Below are positions 7,436-15,027 of a DNA stretch of 24,043 bases, piece by piece. Position 1 is the stretch's first letter. Each line of letters begins with the position of its first letter. This DNA is from Actinomycetes bacterium (GTDB lineage Bacteria; Actinomycetota; Actinomycetes; Actinomycetales; Beutenbergiaceae): the NCBI GenBank assembly GCA_021793935.1, contig JAJYRV010000007.1, positions 1 to 24,043 of the forward strand, written 5' to 3'. The notes under the pieces are model-generated. The model did no database searches. It was given only the letters and a program-made list of their open reading frames with translations, and had not been told where the DNA came from. Both the position numbers and the translations under genes were made by a program.

Positions 7436-8775
7436 TCCGCGGCGACGACCCGAGGCGTGAGATCGTCTGCCGGGGGGTTCCAGTTGCTTGCCTCGGCGGG
7501 GGCCTGTTCGCCGGAACGAATGTCCTTCACCTCATCCTCGGCGCCGTCTCGGCCCGGGAACCAGACGAACGGAATTCCCCGGCGGTCCGCGAACCGGATC
7601 TGCCGGCCGAGTTTGGCGGCCGTGGGGGATACATCCGCGGCGATCCCGCGCCCACGCAGGGCGGCGGCAATGTTCTCGCTTTCCATCCGATCCTGCTCAT
7701 CCCACACGGCCACGAGCACCGCCGTGGGGGTCGAGCGGGTAGCGGTGACGAGGTTCTCGTGTAGTAGCCGCGATACGAGCCTCGTGACCCCCACGGAGAT
7801 GCCCACGCCGGGGTAGGTCTTCTTCCCGTCCGAAGCGAGTGAGTCATACCTGCCCCCCGAGCAGATCGAACCAAGCCCTTCGTGACCCACGAGGGTGGTC
7901 TCATAAACCGAACCGGTGTAATAGTCGAGGCCTCGGGCGATCTTAAGATCCGCGCGAACTACTCCGGGAACACGCTGCGCCGCCGCCTCCACCAGGCGCA
8001 CCAGCTCTTCCAAACCCTCATCCAACAGGGGGTGGGAAACACCGAGCGCACGCACATCATCGGCGATGCGGGCATCCTCCCCTGAGATCTCCGCCAGGGC
8101 CAGCGCCGCCTCGGCCTGGTCCGCACTCGCGCCGTTCTCACTCATGAGAAGCGCGCGAACCCCGTCCCGGCCGACCTTGTCGAGTTTGTCGATGGTTCGA
8201 AGCGTGCCTTCGATGTCCTCGAGCCCGATTCCCTGGTAGAAACCTTGGCTCACTTTGCGGTTGTTGACAGAGATTTTCACCGGCGGCATCCCGATCGCCC
8301 GGAGTTCCTCGAAGGCCGTGGCGATGACGATCGGCATGTCCGCTTCGTAGTGGAACGGAAGTTCCCCGTCGGCGACGACGTCGATATCAGCTTGGAGGAA
8401 CTCGCGGAAGCGACCATCCTGGGGGCGTTCGCCACGCCAGACCTTCTGGATTTGGTAGCGCTTGAACGGGAAGTGCAGCTTGCCCGCATTCTCAATCACG
8501 TAACGGGCAAACGGAACAGTGAGATCGAAGTGGAGCCCGAGGGTGTCGGACTCTGGTTCCTGCGAATCCTCCTGCAACCGTCGCAGCAGGTAGACCTCCT
8601 TGGATGTCTCCCCCTTGGCGAGCAGATGCTCGAGCGGTTCCACCGCGCGGGTTTCGATCTCCGCGTAGCCGTGCAGCTCGAAGACGCGGCGCAGGGTGGA
8701 AACGATGTGGCTTTCGACGATCCGCTGGTTCGGCAACCATTCGGGGAAACCTGAAAGAGGGCTGATTCGACTCAT
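7432..8775 (-). CDS. hisS: Histidyl-tRNA synthetase
   Basis: Attaches histidine to tRNA-His in the cytoplasm. Seen: 447 residues from ATG 8775, with class II motif 2 in the Val-Trp-Arg-Gly-Glu-Arg-Pro region (112-118) and its downstream Arg-Glu-Phe-Leu-Gln-Ala-Asp, the HisRS signature Arg281-Gly-Leu-Asp-Tyr-Tyr-Thr-Gly288, Gly-Gly-Arg-Tyr-Asp (307-311), motif 3 near 323-333, and a C-terminal anticodon-binding domain. Start choice: the frame is open to 8868, but those residues are unlike HisRS. ATG 8784 and ATG 8775 are close together; the GGAAGA at 8785-8790 touches 8784 but sits 9 nt before 8775, so 8775 fits better. The gene diverges from the cyclophilin gene and is coupled to the downstream hydrolase. 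Confidence 0.97.
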   Translation of the reverse strand: MSRISPLSGFPEWLPNQRIVESHIVSTLRRVFELHGYAEIETRAVEPLEHLLAKGETSKEVYLLRRLQEDSQEPESDTLGLHFDLTVPFARYVIENAGKLHFPFKRYQIQKVWRGERPQDGRFREFLQADIDVVADGELPFHYEADMPIVIATAFEELRAIGMPPVKISVNNRKVSQGFYQGIGLEDIEGTLRTIDKLDKVGRDGVRALLMSENGASADQAEAALALAEISGEDARIADDVRALGVSHPLLDEGLEELVRLVEAAAQRVPGVVRADLKIARGLDYYTGSVYETTLVGHEGLGSICSGGRYDSLASDGKKTYPGVGISVGVTRLVSRLLHENLVTATRSTPTAVLVAVWDEQDRMESENIAAALRGRGIAADVSPTAAKLGRQIRFADRRGIPFVWFPGRDGAEDEVKDIRSGEQAPAEASNWNPPADDLTPRVVAAE

Positions 8776-8867
8776 GGTTGCCATTCTTCCACTCTCGGAG
8801 CCGGGCGTGTTTCCAGAACGTGACCACTCCGTGACACGGATTGGGTGTTCGGCGCGATTTTCACCCA

Positions 8868-8873
8868 TAGACT
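8868..8873 (+). promoter_or_regulatory. Candidate -10 element of the cyclophilin-DUF349 operon
   Basis: The hexamer TAGACT sits 22 nt upstream of the ATG at 8896, giving a short leader that contains the GAGG ribosome binding site. The same TAGACT occurs before yajC. The nearest TTG-type -35 (TTGGGT, 8841-8846) is 21 bp away, which is too far for a normal promoter, so the call rests on the -10 alone. Confidence 0.35.
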
Positions 8874-8895
8874 AGTGCGCTGAAACGAGGTGGAA

Positions 8896-9555
8896 ATGAC
8901 AGCGGAAACCGGGCGAACGCACCAGGCGCGCCGCCGGGCGTGGACGATCGGGGCCCTAGCTGCCATGATCGTCGGAATGGGCGTGGCCATTTCCCTCATC
9001 GGCGGGAGCAATACCCGCGCCGCCGGCGACACCCCCACTCCCCCGCCCGCTGCGAATGCGCAAGGCAGGACGTGGGACGCGGTTGTGCACACCTCCGTGG
9101 GCGAGATCGATCTCTCCCTTGACGGCGCGTCGGCGCCCCAGGCCGTCGCGAGTTTCATTCATCTCGCCGAAGAAGGGTTCTTCGACGGCACCGAATGCCA
9201 CCGGTTACTACCCGATTCACTCCTGCAATGCGGGGATCCCAGTGGAAGGGGAACCGGTGGGCCGGGTTACCAGTTCGGGCCGATCGAGAACGCGCCCGCC
9301 GACGACCTCTACCCTGCCGGGGCAGTAGCGATGGCGCGGGTCAGTGGAGATGGGGAATCCATGGGATCACAGTTCTTTCTCGTTTTTGACGACGTCGTGC
9401 TCCCTTCTGACGACGCAGGTGGCTATTCCGTTATGGGAGAGGCCACCTCCGGACTAGAGTTATTGCACGACATCGGAGAAGCGGGAACCGTCGACGGCTC
9501 AATGGATGGGCGTCCATTGACACGCGTCATCATCGAAAGTGTGGAGGTCAAATGA
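8896..9555 (+). CDS. Membrane-anchored cyclophilin-type peptidyl-prolyl cis-trans isomerase
   Basis: Speeds proline isomerisation during folding of exported proteins. Seen: 219 residues from ATG 8896. A basic N-terminus and a hydrophobic segment (about 16-37) anchor it with the domain outside; there is no lipobox Cys. A Thr/Pro-rich spacer follows. The cyclophilin domain (about 60-219) has the catalytic Arg103 in Cys-His-Arg, Gln111 in Leu-Gln-Cys-Gly-Asp, Gly-Thr-Gly-Gly-Pro-Gly-Tyr, and Gln159-Phe-Phe161. Cys101 and Cys112 replace Phe and Gly of human CypA, a pair I recall in actinobacterial PpiB-like proteins that could form a disulfide outside the cell. A GTG at 8890 is in frame, but the GAGG at 8887-8890 would overlap it, so ATG 8896 is preferred. 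The stop overlaps the DUF349 start (ATGA). Confidence 0.93.
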   Translation: MTAETGRTHQARRRAWTIGALAAMIVGMGVAISLIGGSNTRAAGDTPTPPPAANAQGRTWDAVVHTSVGEIDLSLDGASAPQAVASFIHLAEEGFFDGTECHRLLPDSLLQCGDPSGRGTGGPGYQFGPIENAPADDLYPAGAVAMARVSGDGESMGSQFFLVFDDVVLPSDDAGGYSVMGEATSGLELLHDIGEAGTVDGSMDGRPLTRVIIESVEVK

Positions 9556-11009
9556 CCGAGCAACAGAACCAGCAACCAGAATCAGCGCCAACACCAGATA
9601 CTCGACCATCTGCGCCCGGGGCTGGTGCCCCTGCCCCCACGCCGCGGCCCACACCCGCAACGATCCCTCCCCCCTCGGCGCTTCCCAAGCCCAGCGTGCC
9701 TGTGCCCGCGGCGCCGCCGAGCACCACTGATGCCGCCGAACCCGCGCTCGACCCGGCCGACGTCGCCGAAGCGAGGAAGTTCGGGAAAGTGGATGGTGAA
9801 GGAAACGTCAGCGTCGTCGAAGCCGCTGGCGAGCGGGTGGTCGGCCAATACCCGGGAGTCTCGGAGGAGGAGGCGCTGTCGTTGTACGTGCGCCGCTACC
9901 TCGACCTGAAGGCCCAGGTGGCGCTGTTCGAAACCCGGCTTCCCGGGCTTTCCGCGCGCGACCTTGATACCGGGCTCGCCGCGTTGGATGACTCCCTTAA
10001 GGAACCGGCTGCGGTTGGGGATCTCGACACGCTCCGGGGCAAGGTTGACGAACTGCGCGGCAAAGTCGCCGAGCGGAAGGAGACCCTCGCGGCGGAGCGG
10101 GAGGCGGCGAAGGCCGAGGCCCTGAGCAAACGCACGAAGATCGTTGAGCGGGCCGAGGCGATCGCCGCGACCGACCCCGCCTCCATGCAGTGGCGCCAGC
10201 AGGGAGACCGGCTCCGGAGTCTCCTCGACGAATGGAAGCATGCGCAACGCACCGGCGCTCGGATCGACAAACCGACCGAGGATGGCCTGTGGAAGCGGTT
10301 CTCAGCTGCCCGCTCCACCTTTGATCGGGGCCGGCGCCAATTCTTCGCCGAACTCGACCGCAAGCATGCGGAAGCGAAAGCGATCAAAGAGAAACTCATC
10401 GAGCGGGCCGAGGCGCTGCAGAACTCCACGGACTGGGGTCCCACCTCCGGGGCGTACCGGCAGCTCATGGATGAGTGGAAAGCGGCGGGCCGCGCCTCCC
10501 GCAAGGACGACGACGCGCTGTGGGCCCGCTTCCGAGCAGCTCAGGATGTGTTCTTCGAGGCTCGCCAAGGCCACAACGAGGCGCTCGACGCGGAGTTCGA
10601 GGAGAACCTCAAGGTGAAACTCGCCCTCCTGGAGGAGGCCGAGAGACTCGTCCCGGTGAAAGATCTGGAACGCACGAAGACGAAACTGCGTGATATCCAG
10701 GACCGCTGGGAGGAGGCGGGTAAAGTGCCCCGCAGCCAGTTGCGGTCGGTGGAAGGCCGCCTCCGCGCCGTCGAACAAGCGGTGCGCGATGCCGAGGAGG
10801 CGGAATGGAAGCGTTCCGATCCCCAGCTGCAGGAACGGGCGGAGGGGGCGGCCGCCCAGCTGCACGCCGCAATCGCATCCCTCGAGGATGACCTCGCCGC
10901 CGCCGAACGCAGTGGAGACGAGCAGAAGGTCCGCAAGGCCCAAGAGGCCCTGGATGCGCGCAAGGCGTGGCTGGAGCAGGTGCTCAAAGCCGCCCAAGAC
11001 GTGAGCTGA
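9552..11009 (+). CDS. DUF349 domain protein with proline-rich N-terminus
   Basis: Function unknown. Seen: 485 residues. Residues 1-70 are Pro/Ala/Thr-rich and probably disordered. The remainder is highly charged and helical. Three DUF349-like repeats appear at about 195-265, 285-355 and 370-440; the first two share Leu-x3-Asp-Glu-Trp-Lys, then Leu-Trp-x-Arg-Phe and a Phe-containing helix, while the third keeps Asp-Arg-Trp-Glu-Glu-Ala-Gly but is less regular. No signal peptide or membrane segment. GGAGGT sits 4-5 nt before the ATG, which overlaps the cyclophilin stop. Family knowledge: a cyclophilin-DUF349-rel arrangement is typical of Actinobacteria; I know of no established biochemical role. 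The gene ends 33 bp from the end of the convergent rel gene. Confidence 0.92.
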   Translation: MTEQQNQQPESAPTPDTRPSAPGAGAPAPTPRPTPATIPPPSALPKPSVPVPAAPPSTTDAAEPALDPADVAEARKFGKVDGEGNVSVVEAAGERVVGQYPGVSEEEALSLYVRRYLDLKAQVALFETRLPGLSARDLDTGLAALDDSLKEPAAVGDLDTLRGKVDELRGKVAERKETLAAEREAAKAEALSKRTKIVERAEAIAATDPASMQWRQQGDRLRSLLDEWKHAQRTGARIDKPTEDGLWKRFSAARSTFDRGRRQFFAELDRKHAEAKAIKEKLIERAEALQNSTDWGPTSGAYRQLMDEWKAAGRASRKDDDALWARFRAAQDVFFEARQGHNEALDAEFEENLKVKLALLEEAERLVPVKDLERTKTKLRDIQDRWEEAGKVPRSQLRSVEGRLRAVEQAVRDAEEAEWKRSDPQLQERAEGAAAQLHAAIASLEDDLAAAERSGDEQKVRKAQEALDARKAWLEQVLKAAQDVS

Positions 11010-11025
11010 ACCGGCTCTCACCCCG

Positions 11026-11037
11026 CGGGCGCGCCCG
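11026..11037. other. Perfect GC palindrome between convergent DUF349 and rel genes
   Basis: CGGGCGCGCCCG is a perfect 12-bp palindrome in the 33-bp gap between two convergent stop codons. It has no adjacent T tract on either strand and no loop, so it is a weak candidate for a bidirectional terminator. Confidence 0.3.
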
Positions 11038-11042
11038 GCGCC

Positions 11043-13388
11043 TCACTCCACGTTGTAGCGGGCGTGGACCGCGGGGTTCTCCCCGTTCTCGGCATCGCTG
11101 CGGCTGCCGGTGACCCGGAAGGCGTCGAAGACGCTTTCGATCGACCGCACCTGGCTGAGCACGTGCCCGAGGTGGGAGGGTTCGGCCATTTCGAACAGGA
11201 ACCTCAGCACGGCCACCCGATCCGTGGTCGTGCCCACGTTCGCGGAAAGAATGTTCACGTGGTTATCGCTGAGCACCTTCGTCACGTCCGAGAGCAGGCC
11301 ATTGCGGTCAAGCGCTTCAACCTGGATCTGGACGAGGAAGACGGCGTCGTCCTGCCCAGAGGCCCATTCGACGTCGATGAGCCGGCCTTCCTCCTGGGTG
11401 CCGAGGTTCTTCAAGTTCGTGCAGTCGGCCCGGTGCACCGAGACTCCCTGCCCACGGGTGATGAAGCCCTTGATCTCGTCACCGGGTACCGGCGTGCAGC
11501 AGCGGGCGAGTTTCGTGAGCATACTCGTATCGGCCATGCCGCCGACGATGATCGCCGGGCTGGAGTCCCGGGTCGCGGGCCGCGCCCGGCTGGGGCGGGT
11601 CGCCTCGGCGAGGTCCTCCTGCGCGCCTTCCTCCCCGCCCACGGCTTTCAGGAGCCGATCGACGACGTTCTCCGGTGACATGTGCCCCTCGCCCACCGCG
11701 GCGTAGAGGGCGGAGATGTCCTTGTAGGGCAGATCGTGAATGAGCGCGAGAATGTTCTCCGGCGACAGCAGCCGCTGGATCGGCAGGTTCTTCTTCCGGA
11801 TCGCGCGGGCGATGAGGTTCTTACCCGATTCGATCGCCTCTTCGCGGCGCTCCTTGGTGAACCATTGGCGGATCTTGTTCCGGGCCCGCGGGCTGCGCAC
11901 AAAATTGAGCCAATCCCTACTCGGGCCGGCGCTTTGCGCCTTGGAGGTGAACACCTCGACCGTATCCCCGGTCTCCAGCGTGGAATCCAAGGGAACCAGG
12001 CGCCCGTTCACGCGCGCGCCCACGGTGCGATGACCCACCTCGGTGTGCACGGCGTACGCGAAATCGACCGGGGTTGCCTCCGCAGGTAGCGCGATCACGT
12101 CGCCCTTGGGCGTGAACACGTACACCTGGGTCCCGGACATCTCATACCGGAGGGAATCGAGGAACTCGCTGGGATCAACCGTTTCCCGCTGCCAGTCGAC
12201 CAGCTGCTGCAGCCACGGCATGTCGCCGGAATCCCCGCTGCTTCGCTGCCCGCGGGACTCTTCCTTATATTTCCAGTGCGCCGCCACGCCGTACTCTGCC
12301 CGGCGGTGCATCTCGTGGGACCGGATCTGGATCTCCACCGGCTTCCCCTCGGGGCCGATGACCGTCGTGTGCAGGGACTGGTACATGTTGAACTTCGGCA
12401 TCGCGATGTAGTCTTTGAACCGGCCGGGAATCGGGTTCCACCGGTTATGCACCTCGCCGAGCACGGCGTAACAATCCCGCACGCTGTCCACGAGTACCCG
12501 CACGCCGAGCAGGTCGTAGATGTCGGCGAAGTCCCGCCCGCGGACGATCATCTTCTGGTAGATCGAGTAGTAGTGCTTGGGGCGTCCGGTCACGGTGACC
12601 TTGATTTTCGCCGCCTTCATATCCGTCACGATCTGGTCGCGCACCACCCCGAGGTACTCCTCGCGGGCCGGCGCACGTTCGGAGACGAGCTGCACGATCT
12701 CCTCGTACACCTTGGGGTAGAGCGCAGCGAATGAGAGGTCCTCGAGCTCCCACTTCAGGGTGTTCATCCCCAGTCGGTGCGCGAGCGGGGCATAGATCTC
12801 CAGCGTCTCCCGAGCCTTCCGCGACGCAGAATCTGCCGAGACGTACCGCCACGTACGCGCGTTGTGGAGGCGGTCGGCGAGTTTGATCACGAGCACCCGA
12901 ATATCGCGGGCCATCGCGATGACCATCTTACGCACGGTCTCGGCCTGCGCGGCATCGCCGTAGGTGACCTTGTCGAGCTTCGTGACCCCGTCGACGAGCA
13001 ACGCGATCTCCTCACCGAACTCCTCGGTGAGTTGGTCGAGGGAATAGTCGGTGTCTTCAACCGTGTCGTGGAGCAGAGCCGCCGCGAGTGTCGACGGCGT
13101 CAGACCCAGTTCGGCAAGGATCGTCGCGACGGCCACGGGGTGGGTGATGTACGGGTCGCCGCTCTTGCGCATCTGGCCCTGATGGGACTGCGAGGCGACG
13201 GCATAGGCCCGTTCGATGAGGCTCGTGTCCGCCTTCGGGTGATTCGCCTTGAGTGCGGAGATGAGCGGCTCGAGGATGAGCGGCGTGGAATGGGCGCCGC
13301 GGGAGCCGAACCACAACAGCGCAGAACGCACCCGGGAACCGGGGACCACCGGATCCGCACCGTTCTGAACTGTCGGCTTCTCGCTCAT
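11043..13388 (-). CDS. rel: Bifunctional (p)ppGpp synthetase/hydrolase of the Rel (RelA/SpoT) family
   Basis: Makes and degrades the stringent-response alarmone (p)ppGpp on starved ribosomes. Seen: 781 residues with the full long-RSH layout. The hydrolase domain has His83, His107-Asp108 and Glu111-Asp112, so it looks active. The synthetase domain carries Arg323-Phe-Lys-Asp326, the RxKD form of bifunctional enzymes rather than ExDD of RelA-only enzymes. A TGS domain (about 421-484), a zinc-finger/RIS region with Cys630-Cys631, His652 and Cys656, and a C-terminal ACT domain (about 685-760) follow. Start: an in-frame TAA lies seven codons upstream with no other start codon between, so ATG 13388 is the first possible start. 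The only purine tract, GGAAGG, touches the ATG, which is too close to act as a normal ribosome binding site. The gene lies 26 bp after apt. Confidence 0.98.
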   Translation of the reverse strand: MSEKPTVQNGADPVVPGSRVRSALLWFGSRGAHSTPLILEPLISALKANHPKADTSLIERAYAVASQSHQGQMRKSGDPYITHPVAVATILAELGLTPSTLAAALLHDTVEDTDYSLDQLTEEFGEEIALLVDGVTKLDKVTYGDAAQAETVRKMVIAMARDIRVLVIKLADRLHNARTWRYVSADSASRKARETLEIYAPLAHRLGMNTLKWELEDLSFAALYPKVYEEIVQLVSERAPAREEYLGVVRDQIVTDMKAAKIKVTVTGRPKHYYSIYQKMIVRGRDFADIYDLLGVRVLVDSVRDCYAVLGEVHNRWNPIPGRFKDYIAMPKFNMYQSLHTTVIGPEGKPVEIQIRSHEMHRRAEYGVAAHWKYKEESRGQRSSGDSGDMPWLQQLVDWQRETVDPSEFLDSLRYEMSGTQVYVFTPKGDVIALPAEATPVDFAYAVHTEVGHRTVGARVNGRLVPLDSTLETGDTVEVFTSKAQSAGPSRDWLNFVRSPRARNKIRQWFTKERREEAIESGKNLIARAIRKKNLPIQRLLSPENILALIHDLPYKDISALYAAVGEGHMSPENVVDRLLKAVGGEEGAQEDLAEATRPSRARPATRDSSPAIIVGGMADTSMLTKLARCCTPVPGDEIKGFITRGQGVSVHRADCTNLKNLGTQEEGRLIDVEWASGQDDAVFLVQIQVEALDRNGLLSDVTKVLSDNHVNILSANVGTTTDRVAVLRFLFEMAEPSHLGHVLSQVRSIESVFDAFRVTGSRSDAENGENPAVHARYNVE

Positions 13389-13394
13389 CCTTCC

Positions 13395-13400
13395 ATGATA
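13395..13400 (-). promoter_or_regulatory. Candidate -10 element placing the rel transcription start at the ATG (leaderless)
   Basis: On the minus strand TATCAT (five of six matches to TATAAT) is followed by six bases and then the rel ATG. A transcript from this site would begin at or next to the A of the ATG. The heptamer CGTTCTA occurs at 13399-13405 and again at 13416-13422, 17 bp apart. No consensus -35 is present, which is common for actinobacterial promoters. Confidence 0.45.
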
Positions 13401-13414
13401 GAACGCTTAGGGGC

Positions 13415-13942
13415 CTAGAACGTAAGGATGGAGTACGGGTCACGGTCCGCGAGCATCTGCCGGCCCCCGAGCGCACCGAGCTCCATGAGGAACGCCATCC
13501 CGGAGACCTTCAGCCCCGCCTCTTCGAGCAGGGCGGCCGCCGCACCCGCCGTGCCACCGGTGGCGAGCACGTCGTCGAGGAGCAGCACCCGCTGCCCGGG
13601 GTGCACCACGGTTTTAGAGACTTCGACCTCGGCCGTCCCGTACTCGAGGTCATAGGAGGCGGAGATCACCGGCGGGGGCAGCTTGCCCGCCTTGCGCACC
13701 ACGAGCGAGCCCACTCCGAGGCTGACCGCCAGGGGCGCCGACAGCAGGAAGCCGCGGGCTTCCACACCCGCAACCATGTCCACTTCGCCCCGGTAGCGCT
13801 CGGCCAGGTGGTCGATGACGTCGGTGAAGGTCTCGGCGTCGGCGAGCAGCGGAGTGATATCGCGGAAGAGGATCCCCGGGGTGGGGAAATCTGGGACGTT
13901 ACGTATCCGCTCTCGAACTCGGTTGGAGAGGGAATGCGTCAT
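13415..13942 (-). CDS. apt: Adenine phosphoribosyltransferase
   Basis: Converts adenine and PRPP to AMP in purine salvage; cytoplasmic. Seen: 175 residues, the family length, with the start Asp-Phe-Pro-x-Pro-Gly-Ile-x-Phe-Arg-Asp-Ile-Thr-Pro-Leu typical of Apt, Gly-Val-Glu-Ala-Arg-Gly-Phe in the middle, and the PRPP loop Val-Leu-Leu-Leu-Asp-Asp-Val-Leu-Ala-Thr-Gly-Gly-Thr in the C-terminal third. The ATG overlaps the secF stop (ATGA), so it is translated as part of the yajC-secDF operon. Its position between secF and rel is conserved in Actinobacteria. Confidence 0.97.
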   Translation of the reverse strand: MTHSLSNRVRERIRNVPDFPTPGILFRDITPLLADAETFTDVIDHLAERYRGEVDMVAGVEARGFLLSAPLAVSLGVGSLVVRKAGKLPPPVISASYDLEYGTAEVEVSKTVVHPGQRVLLLDDVLATGGTAGAAAALLEEAGLKVSGMAFLMELGALGGRQMLADRDPYSILTF

Positions 13943-15027
13943 TTCCGGCGCCCTTTCTTCCGTACCGGCTGAGCTGACTGGCCGCGGTGATGCCCGGCCA
14001 CGAGGCCGCCGACGACCGGTTGGGCGACCGTCACTTCCCCCTCGTCATCGACCGTGGTGCGCGCGGCGAGCACCTTCGCGGTGTGCTCCGCTATGGCGGG
14101 ATCCCGCTCCCGCAACCACACCTCGATCGGGGTGGCGACGAAGATCGAGGAGAGGGTGGAGAAGATGAGTCCGATGAACAGCGCCAACGCGATATCCCGC
14201 AACGTGCCCGCGCCCATGAGGAAGGAGCCGACGAACAGGATCGACCCCACGGGAAGGAGGCCGACGACGGAGGTGTTGATCGAGCGCACCAGCGTCTGGT
14301 TCACCGCGAGGTTGGCTGCCTCGGCGTAGGTGTACTTCGTCTGTTCGAGCACGCCCGCAGTGTTCTCTCGGACCTTGTCGAACACGACGACCGTGTCGTA
14401 CAGGGAGTAGCCCATGATGGTGAGGAATCCGATGACGGTCGCGGGCGTCACCTCGAATCCCACCCCTGCGTACATCCCCACCGTGATGACGAGGTCGTGC
14501 AGAAGCGCGATGAGCGCCGCGATCGACATCTTCCAGTGCCGGAAGTAGCCGGCCATGACGATGGTGACGAGCGCGAGGAAAATGACCAGACCCCGAAGGG
14601 CTTTTCCGGTGACGTCCTTGCCCCAGGCGGGCCCGACGAACGAGGCCGTGACGTCGCTGACCGAGACGTCATACGCGTCGGCTAACGCTTCGGCGAGTTC
14701 GGTCGTCTCCTCGTCGCTGAGTTCCTCGGTCTGCACCCGGATCGTGTCATTGCCGACCTGCGAGACGCGGGCGACGTGGTCGGTTGCGACGGTCTCGACG
14801 GCCTCGTAGGCGAGGTTCTGGTCGACGTTGGCGACGTTGGCGACTTGGAACTCCGAGCCGCCGCGGAACTCGATGCCCGGGTTGAGCCGGACGAAGGTGA
14901 GCAGGAGGATCGACAGCACCACGAGCGCGCCGGCGAAAGCGAACCAGCGTTTGCGGTTGCCGACGATGTTGTAGGAACGCTTGCCGGTGTAGAGCTCGTT
15001 TCCGAACTGGGCAAAACTCGTCGCCAT
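13939..15027 (-). CDS. secF: Protein translocase subunit SecF
   Basis: Works with SecD to use the proton motive force to pull exported proteins through SecYEG. Seen: 362 residues, with a first membrane segment at about 27-47, the Leu-Asn-Pro-Gly-Ile-Glu-Phe-Arg-Gly-Gly signature at 48-57, an extracytoplasmic P1 domain (about 58-140), and five more segments at about 143-160, 167-187, 193-214, 250-271 and 276-297. The RND-type motif Gly-Tyr-Ser-Leu-Tyr-Asp-Thr-Val-Val-Val-Phe-Asp (206-217) is intact. The cytoplasmic C-tail is long and ends in a basic Arg/Lys cluster. The start shares one base with the secD stop (TAATG), with GGAAGG upstream inside secD. Confidence 0.98.
   Translation of the reverse strand: MATSFAQFGNELYTGKRSYNIVGNRKRWFAFAGALVVLSILLLTFVRLNPGIEFRGGSEFQVANVANVDQNLAYEAVETVATDHVARVSQVGNDTIRVQTEELSDEETTELAEALADAYDVSVSDVTASFVGPAWGKDVTGKALRGLVIFLALVTIVMAGYFRHWKMSIAALIALLHDLVITVGMYAGVGFEVTPATVIGFLTIMGYSLYDTVVVFDKVRENTAGVLEQTKYTYAEAANLAVNQTLVRSINTSVVGLLPVGSILFVGSFLMGAGTLRDIALALFIGLIFSTLSSIFVATPIEVWLRERDPAIAEHTAKVLAARTTVDDEGEVTVAQPVVGGLVAGHHRGQSAQPVRKKGRRK

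Noticed and set aside
8776..8868. N-terminal extension of HisRS and the GTG-type overlap with the cyclophilin promoter region
   Set aside because: The added residues are unlike HisRS, and a usable ribosome binding site fits ATG 8775.
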